From assembly GCA_011799875.1 (NCBI GenBank), contig CM022298.1, positions 265,601,757 through 265,665,756 on the forward strand: a stretch of DNA of 64,000 bases, given 5' to 3'. The notes below the pieces were generated by a model. That model did not search any database, was not told the origin of the DNA, and saw only the letters and a program-made list of their open reading frames with translations. The translations under genes were made by a program, and so were the position numbers. Source of the stretch: Thinopyrum elongatum (taxonomy: Eukaryota > Streptophyta > Magnoliopsida > Poales > Poaceae). This document shows, piece by piece, positions 22,691 through 33,428 of this stretch. How positions within the stretch are numbered: the first letter of the stretch is position 1; each line of letters starts with the position of its first letter.

Positions 22691-24203
22691 AAGCTTCATG
22701 TGGAACCATGGACTTTTGTTCTCCACCTGACTCAACTCTCAGTATCCCCGACAACAATGGCCAGAAAAAGGAGGAAACTGGACTCCGGCAAGACTCTCCC
22801 GGCAGAGCTTCCCGAAGCCCCCGGCAGAGAGGTTGGCGGGAACAACTCCATTTCGCCTGGTGAGCAACACCCTCCCACCGAACCATCAGTTCTTGCGGTT
22901 GAGATATGCGCTCCCACGAACAAGGAGGTGCCGTTGATCCTTGTTGCCAAGCCTCAGGCTCCAACTTGGGCACGGCACATAGTCCATTACCTCCAAACAG
23001 GAGAACTTCTCGAAGAGCAAGAAGAAGCTGAAAGAGTAGCCCTGAGGGCCATTATTTATCAGTTTGTTGATAACACGCTATACAGAAGGACGACCAATGG
23101 TGTGAAATTGAAGTGCATTTGCCGGGAAGAGGGGAAGGAACTATTGGTAGAGATACACAAAGGCATGTGCGGCTCCCATATTGGATCAAGAGCCTTGGTT
23201 GGAAAAGCTTTCCGGCAATTTTTCTACTGGCCCACGGCCCTCCAAGATGCAATTGAGTTAGTCACCAGATGTGAAGCCTGCCAGTTCCACTCCAAAAAAT
23301 ATCCATCAACCTGCTCAAGCTCTCCAGACGATCCCTTTGTCATGGCCATTTTTGGTCTGGGGGCTCGACATCTTGGGCCCCTTCCCCCGTGCTACCGGGG
23401 GCTTTGAATTCTTGTACGTTGCAATCTACAAGTTTGCAAAGTGGCAGGAGGTGGAGCCTGTGAGAAAGGTGACCGCACAATCAGCTATCAAGTTCTTGAA
23501 GGGATTGGTGCGCCGCTTCGGAGTACCCGGCAGAGTCATCACTGACAACGTCACCCAATTCACAAGCCGTGCCTTCATGCAATACATTCAAACCCTCGGA
23601 AGCAAGGTTTCATTCGCCTCTATTGCTCATCCCAGGAGCAATGGGAAAGCTGAGAGGATGAATGCTGAAGTGCTGCGAGGACTCAAGACAAGAACTTTTG
23701 ACAAGCTGCGGAAGTGTGGCAGACGCTGGATCGACGAGCTGCCGGTAGTTCTTTTGTCCCTCCGTATGACACCAAATCAAGCTACCGGCCAGACTCCCTT
23801 CTCCCTGGTCTATGGGGCAGAAGTATTGATCCCCATGGAACTCATATACGGGTCACCTCGAGTATTTGCCTACGATGAAGTAGAGCAAGAGCAGCACCAG
23901 CATGACGATGCCGTGCTCCTTGAGGAGAACCGTCTCCGGGCTGCTACGCGTGCTACACACTACCAGCAAGCTCTGCGCCGCTATCACAGCCATAGGGTTC
24001 ATGCCCGGAGCCTTGAGGAAGGCGACCTTGTCCTTAGGCGTGTTCAATCCACCAAGGGTGCAAACAAGTTGACACCGAAGTGGGAAGGCCCTTACCGGGT
24101 AGTATGAGTCACCAGACCCAGCGCAGTCCGTCTGGAGACCGAAGATGGCTTTCACTTGCAAAACTCATGGAACATTGAGCATCTTCATAAGTTCTACCCA
24201 TAA
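22691..24203 (+). pseudogene. Tat1 integrase
   Basis: The zinc-binding HHCC region lies near 23150-23290 (EIHKG, SHIG, RCEAC). A frameshift in an A-run at about 23297-23302 moves the catalytic core to the next frame. The core has WGLDILGPF, VITDNVTQF and NGKAERMNAEV, so the D, D and E residues are present, but the usual DNG is DNV. The C-terminal region (GDLVLRRV, KWEGPYRV) meets a TGA at 24105-24107. The remaining codons run to HKFYP and a TAA at 24201-24203. Confidence 0.85.
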
Positions 24204-25330
24204 GGCGCGGCTGTCGGGCCCTTCCCGGTAGCCACCCTTTTGTACAAGCCTTGCCAATGCGCATGTAACCCTTTGTACAAAGCCAGGCACAGACCCTGAG
24301 CACAGACAATAAAACGAAGCGCTGGGGCCCCCCCAAAACTTGCATATATGCATAGTATAACATGAGCATGCCATGATCATGTAGATGAGATCGTATGTAG
24401 CTTTGTTTTCCTCTGCACTAACTCAAAACTCTTGTCGTGGACTTGGTCCCAAAAAGAAGAAATGGAAACAAGCTTACACATTGATCCCCAACAAGTCAAA
24501 CAGATAAGTTCCTTTTTATCCATACATGTCTCTGTAAGAAGAAAACTTATGCATAGAGAAACCTCGTCACCTTCGAAGCATTTGTGCTCCCATCCTTTGA
24601 CCCGAACATTGCTTCGGTCAAGATAGTTGCAGTGGCTTTTGACGAAGAAAGTTTGACGAGGGGCCGGTCCCCTTCCATAGTTTTGAGCGCGGCAGGCCCA
24701 GCCCCGCGGCAACAAAAGGAAGGCGCCCGGCAGGATTGCTTGCCGAAGAGAACTTGTTTACTTAAAAGTATCGAGGCGCTCCTCCTCTTCATGGGTATAG
24801 TACATGCACAAGTACCCAGCAAGACCATCTTTTTTCATTAATATGCGGATAAACGAGTACAAAGCTTGCAGAGTGCAAACATGGATAGAAGAAATTACAT
24901 ATTTGAAACTAAAGTTTGGCAAGTGCCTACATATTTTCAATTGAAAAAAAGATAAGTGCTCCGTAATTCCTTTCTTGTCCCTCTCCTCCTAGGAACTACA
25001 GTGGGAGGTGAAGAGGGCAAAAGGAGTGCCTGGGCAGAAGCCCAGCCTGACCCCGTCAAGAACTGCAGGACGCAGCCTGACAAGATCGAGAGGGCGCGGA
25101 TGAAGGTTATGGCTGGGGAGAGCGACTAGGCGATGCCCTGGTCACCGCCACCAGGGCCAGCAGGGCACGGCAGGGCGGACAAAGACGGAGTACAGCTGGA
25201 AGACTGCTGGAGGAGCTGGAGACACCATCCACACCCAACACCCCGGCAAATCACCTTGCCAGGGAGGAGAGGTAGGTGCAGATGGTGGTGCCACCGGCCC
25301 CCCCACTAACGGTAATAGTGCGGCTGGCGT
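24204..25330. other. Tat1 spacer between integrase and the antisense gene
   Basis: I see no credible gene here. It serves as the 3' end of two converging units, pol (plus) and the B3-like gene (minus). No clear terminator is identified. Confidence 0.6.
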
Positions 25331-25990
25331 TCAACCGGAGTCGGAGCCGTCGTCCACCCCATCGGCACCGTCATCATTGCCGTCACTGTCCTCCGTGTCG
25401 CTATCGCTCAAGGAGGAGGTTTCGTCCTCAGTCGAGCTCTCCGTGTAGCACCCTAAGCGAGCACCCGAACGCCCGAAGACCTTGACGGAGAGTAGTGTGG
25501 CGTCCATTAACTTGAAATGGAGAACATGCCCAGCCGCCAAGCTGTGGGCGCGGGCGAAGGTCTTCCAACCACGCTGGAGGAGCATGACATGAGGGGCAAG
25601 GAACTCCATGTTCGCCCGCATGCTGCCATTGCAGCAGCCCCTCATGTGCAGCCTCAGCCCCGGCGGCTGTTCGACCTCCATCACCCTTCCAAATGGGGTA
25701 GGAAGTCGAAGACGGCTGCACAGAGGCCCACACAGCTTGATGATAAACTCCTGCGGTAGGTCCCCGACGTGGCCTTCGTTCGGGTCCTGAGCGGTCAGAG
25801 GAGGTGCGATCAGAATGCCGCCCCGTCCTCCTCGACCCCGAGTGCCACGACGACCATGTCCGCGTCCTCTCCCGCCCCCTCTCACGGCGGGCTCTGCCCC
25901 TGCGTCCCCAACAAGAGGAGGGAGGCGCTGTCGAGTAGAAGCCCTCGTCGGCACCGCTGGGGAGCCACTACGCCCTCTCCCCCTCGCCAT
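25331..25990 (-). CDS. Antisense B3-like DNA-binding protein of Tat1, 219 aa
   Basis: This is an intact minus-strand frame between integrase and 3' LTR. Residues 1-58 are Arg/Gly-rich (repeated RGRG). Residues about 78-180 resemble a plant B3 DNA-binding domain, especially MLLQRGWKTFARAHSL followed by AAGHVLHFKL and LLSVKVFGRSG, which matches the family's GW..F.....L..GD.L.F.......V..F pattern; the usual GD is GH. Residues 184-219 are acidic (Ser, Asp, Glu). The layout suggests a nuclear DNA-binding regulator. The alternative is an inactive relic, but pol in the same element has many breaks and this frame has none. A TATA box lies upstream on the same strand. Homologues occur in T2 and Tat3. 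Extra antisense ORFs at this position are known in plant Tat elements. Confidence 0.75.
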   Translation of the reverse strand: MARGRGRSGSPAVPTRASTRQRLPPLVGDAGAEPAVRGGGRGRGHGRRGTRGRGGRGGILIAPPLTAQDPNEGHVGDLPQEFIIKLCGPLCSRLRLPTPFGRVMEVEQPPGLRLHMRGCCNGSMRANMEFLAPHVMLLQRGWKTFARAHSLAAGHVLHFKLMDATLLSVKVFGRSGARLGCYTESSTEDETSSLSDSDTEDSDGNDDGADGVDDGSDSG

Positions 25991-26055
25991 GATGGAGAGA
26001 TGATATCAGAAGGATGGAGGAAAGAATAGGTGTGAGCCAGCACCTCGCCCACATT

Positions 26056-26068
26056 CCCTTTTATAGGC
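26056..26068 (-). promoter_or_regulatory. TATA box for the antisense gene of Tat1
   Basis: The minus strand reads GCCTATAAAAGGG, ending about 66 bp upstream of the ATG at 25988-25990. Transcription would start some 30 bp further on, leaving a short leader. The region 26000-26540 is otherwise non-coding and forms the promoter zone up to the 3' LTR. Confidence 0.55.
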
Positions 26069-26540
26069 AAACAAGGCGGGGGCTGGTCCTCACCGAGGGG
26101 GCAACCGCCCCAATCCAGCAATCCGACTCCTCTGCTTCACCAACAGCGCGCAGAATCAAGACCGACACCCAGCGCCTATCCATGGCGCCTGGCTTTCTGC
26201 CCTGGCACTCATTCCCGTGCCCCCCGCAGCCGCCACCAACCCTGCGCGATGCATGCAGCGTACGTGGCAGAAATGGCAGGGGCAGGGGAGTTAGTGGAAT
26301 GGCAGTTACCGCCCCGTGAACGTGGGACATGGGCGACCCATGGATCATGGCGTAAATCTCCCCCACGACGTCTCGCACGATGCACGAAAAAACCGGGAAC
26401 TGACTCAAGCATAGGTTAATGAAGAACCAAAAAGAAATCAAGGAAGAAGAGAATATCAGCACAAGACCCCTGCCTATGTACTTGATAGGGCCTACCCCAA
26501 CAATGCTCGGCAGCACGTTAGGACCAGGCCCAGGGGCTCC

Positions 26541-27477
26541 TGTTGGTGCAACAAACCTCCATGCATGTTGCCCGGACTGTACACAGTTTCAAGTGGCAGG
26601 AATGCAAACTCCACTGAGCATTCAAGACTGGACCAAGCCAGAGAGAGAGAGCTCTTTGAGAAATCAAAGGGCGGATCAAGAAGACCAAGACAAGCCAAGA
26701 CAGCAAGATATCACGAAGTGAAAGCCTCCCTTGCTGGGCAGGCGAGCCTGGTCGGGTCGAGGCCGCCCCAAGGACGAAACCAATCTCTCCCCGGCAGGTT
26801 TACCGGAGCTGCTGGCGGCTTACGTCCCTGCCAAGACTCCACCACTCCACCGCTCCACCGCATCGCAATGCAACTCATCCATCGGTGCGGTGTCGAGTGG
26901 CCAGATAACTAAGTGGCTGTCATTTGGCACGTGGCAGCCATTTAGAAGGAAGATCACCTCCATACGACACCCGTCCAGAGGCGTGTTAAGCAGACAGGTG
27001 GAAGATGACTAAAGCAGCACGGCAGGCCTGCCGGGCCACATCCACAGCGCGACACATGGCAGTGCATTTAATGCACTTTGTCCTAACTGCCAGAGTTAGG
27101 TATGATAGCACTGTTAGCTATCTAATCGCTGGATAATGGTTGTTTTGCTATTGTGGTAACCCCTTAGCCTATAAAAGGAGGACCGTGGCAACCTTAGAAA
27201 GGATTCGGACCCTCGTGTACTCATACGCGCGTAGTTGCTCTCCCCATGGCGACCTTGCCGGGCTTTAGTGCCGCGCGTTCTTCACGGTCCCTCCATCAAT
27301 CCACCAAAGCAGGAGTAGGGTTTTACACTTCTCAGCGGCCCGAACCTGGGTAAAAACCTCCAGTGTTACCACTGTCATGTTGTCCCTTGGCCTCCGCTCT
27401 TTGTGCGATGCGTCCTCCCCCCTGCCGAACCACGAAGGGGCCGATGGCCCCATAGGTGGCCGTGTTCAACCACGACA
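26541..27477 (+). repeat. 3' LTR of Tat1
   Basis: It starts TGTTGGTGCAAC (second T for C) after GGACCAGGCCCAGGGGCTCC and ends CACGACA before the TATTT duplication. Confidence 0.93.
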
Positions 27478-27584
27478 TATTTGAAATAGTGTCTCTTTAT
27501 TTCTGACTAAGAAATGAGATGAATTGACAGCACTGATGCTAATACGTGCAAAACCTGTTATCTACCTACTTGTTTCTCTTTTAG

Positions 27585-28001
27585 GGTGACATCACTGATG
27601 CTAGGAAGAACTGCCACAATGATAGTGATACGAACCCATTGCTTGTCCCTCCAACATATATTCCAGAGAAGAACGCAACACATCTTGAGGATAGCGATAC
27701 AACCCCAAAGTCATGTCTTGATGTATTGTTGAACTTACTCCCTAATAGCAGTGACACAAGGTCAATGAAGTTGCCGCCTGAATCGGTTTGACTTATTCAG
27801 TCTGAAATTCAAGCAGATAGACATGCTTCCGCTCAAATCCGACTGGAACTCCAATCTCTATGCAATATTAACCATAAGTACAGGATGTCTATTGATGCTA
27901 TGCAGCTTGAGTTGGTGGATATAAGCGTCAAACAAGCGCAGTCTCATCAGGTTGCTAAGCTGCTTGCGCTGCTGCTCCTGGGGAGGGCTAACCTTTCTTG
28001 A
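27585..28001 (+). pseudogene. CACTA-1 last coding exon, one premature stop
   Basis: The acceptor CTCTTTTAG ends at 27584. The frame runs 138 codons to TGA 27999-28001, with one internal TGA at 27789-27791 (probably from CGA). The first half is Asp/Pro/Thr-rich. The second half is predicted helical with heptad-like spacing (EIQADRHASAQIRLEL, then LQSL and MQLELVDISVKQAQ). I read it as the C-terminus of the transposon's TnpA-like protein, which would bind the subterminal repeats next to it. That function is inferred from position; no domain is named. Confidence 0.5.
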
Positions 28002-28309
28002 ACTGTGTTGAAGTGTTGTCGGTTCTGTCTATTATTTTGTCGGCGTGTTTACTTCCACTGGTGGCAACCTGCCCAGTGTATGGAATCTATTGTCCGCTTG
28101 CCCTTTATTATCAGTGGCGGTGAACTTTGATGCCTAGGGGATGTAATATGTTGTAATTTCTTTGTTGTATAGTCTAGGTTTATTGTTTGTCACGATACTG
28201 TAATTTATTTGCTGTATGTTTTGTCGTCGCTCTGAGAAAAGGTCGTAATCTTCGATCAGAGCGCAATTAGTCAATACGTTAGGTTTATATAAAAAAAATT
28301 CAGTACTAA
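28002..28309. other. CACTA-1 3' untranslated stretch
   Basis: AT-rich sequence with several TTGTAAT and TTTGTTG motifs, plausible as a 3' UTR. No gene or clear poly(A) signal could be fixed. Confidence 0.4.
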
Positions 28310-29200
28310 AACTGGCCGGCCGCCAATCACTATGAATGGGCCGCACCATGGGCCTACAATCATCTTGGGCCTTTAGTAGGCCTAGACTTAATCTGGCCCT
28401 CTATTAGTTTCGGGCTTTAAAAGGCCGAGTAAAGCGCTTGCCTTAATTGGGCCAGAAAATAAAATGGGCTTTTAACAGGCTGAGATGTAGATTGAGCCTG
28501 AATTGTGTCGAACAAATCACGGGCCGACAGCAGGCTGGAATATACATCAGCCCATTATTGGCCCAGTGATATGACGGACCATTAACATGCCGAAATGTTG
28601 TTGGGCCTTGGTGGGCCCAATTTCAGGACGGGCTGGAAGCAGGCCGATTGCATAGCGGGCCGAAATTAGCCCAACACTATCAAGGGCCTTTTACGGACCG
28701 ATAGGCAGTTTGGGCTAAAATGTATCCACGGAGACTATGGGCCGTTAAGAGGCTGAAAGTCACTGCGGACCAGAATTAGGCTCAGATGCAGCTCGGGCCT
28801 TTAAATGGCCGAAAGTGAAACCGGGGCGAAAGAGGCCCATATGTACACAGGGCTGCTGATAGGCCGAAACTAATATCGGGCTGAATTGTTAAACGGGCCA
28901 TTAACAGGCCAAAGAGCAAAGCATGCCCCGAATTGGCCCACAGGCACAATAGCTGTTAAAAAGGGCCGTATCTATAATGGGCCGTAATTTGTCCCAAACT
29001 ATTGCAGGTTGTTAACGGGTCAGATCTGATATGGGCCATAAACTGGCCCAGAATATTGCAGGCATTTAACGGGCCGTATCTGATGTGGGCCAGAATTTGG
29101 TCCATAAAATGAATGGGTCGGCCCATTAGATCTGACGAAATCTTGTGGGCCTTTTCCTGGGCCGGCTTTTAAACCTATATGGGCCTCTATTGTGTCGTCC
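28310..29200. repeat. Subterminal GGGCC/GGCC motif array of CACTA-1
   Basis: About 20 units recur every 40 bp or so. One form is GGGCC.TTAA..GGCCGA (for example near 28411, 28798 and 28894), alternating with a form like GGGCCGAATT.GGCCCA (near 28656 and 28928). Each unit is itself a loose inverted pair. Subterminal motif arrays are the binding sites of TnpA in CACTA elements (known for En/Spm), so this is the likely binding platform. Confidence 0.75.
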
Positions 29201-29625
29201 CACGTGTCAATGTTTCATTGGCGACTCCTGTCCAGTGGACGGTTGACATCTGTGCCAACAAGGAGCTGACGCGTGGATCCTCCGGCGAATGAGAATTTTA
29301 CACATGGAAAATCCCCATTGGTCAGGGCTGTTAACGGGTTATCGGATCCAAACCGGAACCTGATAGCTTAACGGCGACCCGTTACGGTGGATGCCACATG
29401 TTGGTTACCCTTGACGAAAACACTTCCATGATGCGCCATTTATCGTCATGGAAGTGGACACTTCCGTGATGATAATTTTGGTATTGTCATGGAACACTTC
29501 TATGACAACACAGGTATGACTATCTTGATTATGTCATAAAATCATCATGGATGTACATGCATGATAGAAAACATGACCTACTGTGACAAACACGTATCAT
29601 CATGAAAGTGGTTTTTTTTGTAGTG
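29201..29625 (-). mobile_element. CACTA-1 right terminal region
   Basis: It ends with CACTACAAAAAAAACCAC read on the minus strand. The motif TCATGGAAGTG or its complement recurs near 29408, 29448 and 29600, as expected for terminal repeats. Confidence 0.75.
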
Positions 29626-30024
29626 AAGTGAGCACCTGAACGCCTGAAGACCTTGATGGAAAGCAGATCGGCCTCAATCAGCTTGAAGTGAGGAACGTGC
29701 CCTTTCGCAAGGCTGTGGGCATGAGCAAAAGTTTTCCAGCCACGACGGAGAAGCATGACATGAGGTGTAGGGTACCCAACGTCCACCCACATAGTGCCAT
29801 TGTAGCAGCCCCTCATGTGCAGCCTCAACCTGAGCGGCTGATCAACCTCCATCACCCTGGCGAAGGGGCGATGAAGCCGTAGGTGGCTGCGCAGGGGCTC
29901 GTGTAGCCTGACGATGAACTCCAACGCCATGTCCCCCACATGTCCCTCCATCAGAGTCAGAACGGTTGGGGGAGGCGTGGTCGGAGCACCACTGCGCCCA
30001 CCTCTGCCTCAAGCGCCCCTTCAT
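29529..30024 (-). pseudogene. T2 antisense B3-like gene, truncated by CACTA-1
   Basis: The frame from 29951 down to 29626 encodes the B3-like domain: EGHVGDMALEFIVRL, then MLLRRGWKTFAHAHSL, AKGHVPHFKL and LLSIKVFRRSG. It is clearly homologous to the Tat1 antisense protein. CACTA-1 begins right after VFRRSGAHF, so the acidic tail is lost, and the open frame runs about 30 codons into transposon sequence to 29529. Upstream of 29951 the basic N-terminal region is present but out of frame (to about 30024). No TATA box is obvious upstream, unlike Tat1 and Tat3. Confidence 0.65.
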
Positions 30025-31543
30025 CCTCGCCCACGCCCTGCGGCTTCACCTTGGGCACTGGATCCTGCCCCCGCAGCCACAACGGGGGCAGAAGCAGGCG
30101 CAATGGCTCTCCACTCCTCTGAGGGCGGCCTCCCCATTCCTCCAATCCAGCCTCTCTGCACCCCTGATGGCGTCCAGATTTGCCGGCCGCCCCATTACGC
30201 CAATCCAGGGCACTACATTTTCTGCCAAAGCGCACGATTTTGCACCCTGCGCATCCACCACCAACCCGGCATAATGCATGCAGCGCGTGTGGTGAAAACG
30301 GCAGGCGTAGTGGGTGAAGTAAAATGGCAGTTACCCCCGGTTTACGCGCGGGCACCCTCGTTGAGCCCTCGTAAACATAGGCGCCCTCTGGCCTACAGCA
30401 TGAACGAACCCTTGTTGTTTGGATGCTGGATGTCTCGGGGGAGGCCCGGGGGACTAACTCAATTTCAGGATAATGAACAAGCAAAGAAGACCTAAAAAAC
30501 ACAGGTACCCGCCACGGCAGGACAGTATGTGCGTCTGTGTATTAGTTGGGCATGCCCCAACGATGCCCGGCGACACGTCTGGACCAGGCCCAAGGTCTCC
30601 TGTCGGTGCAACAAACATTCGCGTTTGCTGCCCGGACTCATGCACAGGCGTGATGTCGATCATACATCCAGTACTTGTGCATAACACAAAGATAAGCCAG
30701 AGAAGCCGCTCTTCGTGAGATCAAGGAGAGCATTAAGAAGATCAAGCCGACAAGAGAGCACTACGAGGAGGCCTCCCCTGTCGGGTAGGAGAGCCCGGCA
30801 GGGTCGAGACCGCCTTTGAAGACTAAGTCCAGATCGCCCCGGCAAGGCTTCTAGGGCCACCAAGCTCAGAACCCGCTAGGATCCCCGCCGGTAGGCCCCC
30901 GCCAAGACGCCACTGCTCCACCTCATAACACACAAGTCATTAATCAGCGGGGTGTCAAGCTTTCAAGTAACTAGGTGGATCCTGTCAGGCACATGGCAGC
31001 ATGGTGAAGAGGTGATTAGCTTTATTGACACCCGTCCAGAAGGCATGTCATGCAAATAAGGAAAAGATGGGTAAGCGGCATGGCAGGTTTGCCGGGCTTC
31101 AACCTCAGCATGACACCTAGCAGGTGCGTTTAATGTACTTTGTCCTAACTACCAGAGTTAGGTATGATAGCACTGTTAGCTATCTAATCACACTCAAATG
31201 ACTGTTTTGCCACTGTGGTTGCCCCTTAAGCTATAAAAGGAGGCCTGAGGCAACCTAGCAAAGGGTTCGAAACCTTGATCCCCCAACACTTGTACGCGCG
31301 CCCTGCTCTCCCAGAGGCACCCTTGCCGGGTTGGGGCTGGCCGTGTCTTCGTCTTCCTCCGAATGAATCCACCATAGCAGGAGTAGGGTTTTACGCTGCA
31401 AAGCGACCCGAACCTGGGTAAAAGAGAGCTATCATCGCTGTGTTGTCCCTGTCATTTCTACTCTTTGTACAACGTGACCGTCCCCTTGTCGAACCACAAA
31501 GGGGCACCCATGCCACATAGGTGATCGTGCATCCACGCCGACA
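29626..31543 (+). mobile_element. T2: 3' part of a Tat element related to Tat1
   Basis: The part visible right of CACTA-1 comprises the end of an antisense B3-like gene, a spacer, a GGACCAGGCCCAAGGTCTCC junction like Tat1's, and a full LTR (30601-31543). The rest of T2 must lie left of CACTA-1, outside the window. It is inserted in T5 just before 31544; the target duplication cannot be paired. Confidence 0.8.
30601..31543 (+). repeat. 3' LTR of T2
   Basis: It starts TGTCGGTGCAACAAAC and ends CGCCGACA, 943 bp, with TATAAAAGG at 31232-31240. It is alignable with the Tat1 LTRs over most of its length but clearly more diverged than those two are from each other. Confidence 0.85.
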
Positions 31544-31561
31544 CCTTCCCATGCCTCCGAC

Positions 31562-31838
31562 ATGGAACGGAGCACGGGACGAAGCCTCGGCCGGGCCTTG
31601 GAGCTCGCGCGCAACCATGGTGCCAACCGGTATGGCCTTCTTCAGGACGCGAGGGGTGCGCTAAACCGGCTTGGAATGGAGCTTCGCAACATCGACTTGC
31701 ATCTTGAGGCCGAGCACTTGTGCCTGGCGCGTGAGTGGCACCCGCTTGAAGTCACCGTCAACTTTAGCCACCTGCAGCACGAGTCCGCCCACTCGAAGGA
31801 CGAGAAGTCCTCCGCCGCGGCGAAAGAAGCATTATCAA
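31562..31838 (+). pseudogene. T5 antisense coiled-coil gene, upstream part
   Basis: A plus-strand frame begins (as far as visible) MERSTGRSLGRALEL and is rich in Leu, Glu and Ala. It ends in AAAKEAL where the large-LTR element starts. In the right-hand part at 52414 the matching frame resumes VIATEASLASRG. Its true start may lie left of the T2 insertion. No enzyme domain is seen. Confidence 0.5.
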
Positions 31839-32304
31839 AAGTAATTATTTTTGCCACTTAAGGGAATAATTCTATGACTCACCTTACTAGGGTGCCCCGT
31901 TATGGAATCATGGCAATTATCTCCTCACTACTTTGAACTCATGTACCATCTTACTCAAGCGTGGAATTGTTGCCTACCAAAGTGAACATTCGTCATCTGT
32001 TCCTCTCGATCCCTCCCTATGTGTGATTTGTGTCTCAACTCAAGAGGTGTTCTTACGTCTCACTCCATGAGTTGATCTTGAGTTGCTCAGTCTTGGAGAA
32101 GATCGATTCCTATAGAGTTTATTTCTGTCATCATCATGTTGGATGAAGAACTCGAAAACAAAGACGTCGACATCAATATGATGCAATAATCAACATCTTT
32201 GAGAAGAGCAGTTGGATCATGAAGATTGAGATAATTCGAGTCCCCTCTTCCTCTTACCCTACGCTTGAATCTTGGGATGAGATTCTTGTTTAGTGGGGGC
32301 GAGT
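31839..32304 (+). repeat. Extra copy of the LARD internal 3' end
   Basis: It is closely similar to 48110-48576 and includes the polypurine-like TTTAGTGGGGGCGAGT just before the LTR. It is non-coding. Confidence 0.85.
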
Positions 32305-32450
32305 TGTCACATCCCTACTTCTGGTATGACCTAGGCTAGCTTTCATGTGGGCATCATGTTTAAATTTCAAATAAATTTGAAATGGGGATTTGTGAAAGCC
32401 TGAGAAATCTTTTTTTTGGAAATGATCAAGATAAAAATTGCTTCAAATAG

Positions 32451-33352
32451 TGTCGACGTTCTGGGAACGGGGGTACCCAGACTTGCCTGCCTGCGGCCCA
32501 CGGCGTGGCTCCATCGACGGCCTGGTACGGCCCAGCTTCAGAGACAACAACTCAAGACCCTCGCGAGGGGCCAAGCCTTGCGAGGCGGACGACACTAAGA
32601 CCCCCACGAGGTGCGGCCTCCTCAGGCTGGCTCCTGAGGAGCGGAGAGTTCTATGCAAGCCTCACCTCATGAGGTCCGGATGACATGAGCCATGACGACC
32701 AAGGCCAGGCAGGCGCCAGCGGGCGTAGTATACCAATTTCCTCTTTGATGCTAAAGAGGCAAGCGCAGGCGTGGAGTCCCGAGGAATCAGACAAAGGTTT
32801 CCATTCCCATGCAACAAGACCAAGACTGCCAGGATGGCAAGACGGAGGTCATCACCAAGCCCACCACGGTGTCACAACCAGAGGCTTTCACAGGCGAAGA
32901 CTACTTTTGTCAGGATAGCATCTACTAGTTGTCTCCCTTCGAATTTGGCCATTGTGGGATCCCTTCCCGCCTTTCATTTGGGAAGAGGACCAAGGCCACC
33001 ATAAATAGGACTTAGCCCCCACCGTAGAGGGGGATCGGACGCCCGGACGGATCATTCATTCCTCCCACACACTCACCAGCTCACTCGAGCTCAAGAAGAC
33101 CTCTCCTCCTGAGGCTGTTCGCCACTGTACTAGTTCATCCTCAACCCCTCGAGGCCAATCCACCACAAAGCAGGAGTAAGCTTTTACACCGCAAGGTGGC
33201 CCGAACCTGGGTAAACTGCTGTGTCTCTTTTCCTTACAGTTCGTCGAGCTAGGCTGTGAGATTAGTGAGTAGGCATACTGGGAAGGACGAGTTCTTCACA
33301 CGCACCCCAGAGTTCGAACCTCTCAAGGGTTTGCGGAACCCAAAATCCGACA
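32451..33352 (+). repeat. 5' LTR of Tat3
   Basis: It starts TGTCGACGTTCTGGG and ends AATCCGACA. A weak TATA-like ATAAATAGG is at about 33001. Compared with the 3' LTR it has an extra stretch of about 30 bp near 33196-33225. Confidence 0.9.
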
Positions 33353-33354
33353 TT

Positions 33355-33372
33355 TGGCGCGCCAGGTGGGGG
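33355..33372 (+). other. Tat3 primer-binding site
   Basis: TGGCGCGCCAGGTGGGGG begins two bases after the 5' LTR. Confidence 0.7.
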
Positions 33373-33428
33373 TGCGTCGATGCTTCGCCTCTCCGTCCGC
33401 CACACTCCGCCCTCGCCGTTCAGCTCTC

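Larger units (their letters stand above)
16780..27477 (+). mobile_element. Tat1: complete Tat-type Ty3/gypsy retrotransposon with an antisense gene
   Basis: The element is 10.7 kb with two 937 bp LTRs (16780-17716 and 26541-27477) and a perfect TATTT duplication (16775-16779 and 27478-27482). The order is LTR, primer site, gag, protease, reverse transcriptase, RNase H, archaeal-like second RNase H, integrase, a minus-strand ORF, and LTR. A second RNase H plus an extra ORF after integrase fits the Tat/Retand side of plant Ty3/gypsy. The sense genes are all damaged; the antisense ORF is intact. T2 at 29626-31543 has a closely related LTR. Confidence 0.9.
1..29625 (+). mobile_element. CACTA-1: right-hand part of a CACTA DNA transposon, split by two LTR retrotransposons
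   Basis: The visible parts are 1-1251, 15094-16779 and 27483-29625, about 5.1 kb. They join cleanly once the inserted elements and their target duplications are removed. The right terminus reads CACTACAAAAAAAACCAC on the minus strand, ending at 29625, as expected for a CACTA end. The base after it (29626 on) is Tat sequence homologous to 25457 onward, so the element is inserted in the Tat element T2. A coding exon ends at 28001, and a subterminal motif array lies between it and the terminus. The left terminus and any tnp2-type transposase are outside the window. The 3 bp duplication is probably AAG (29626-29628) but cannot be paired. Confidence 0.8.

Noticed and set aside
28310..29200. CRISPR-like array
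   Set aside because: Units are short, diverged and themselves inverted pairs, with no constant repeat or unique spacers; it is a CACTA subterminal array.
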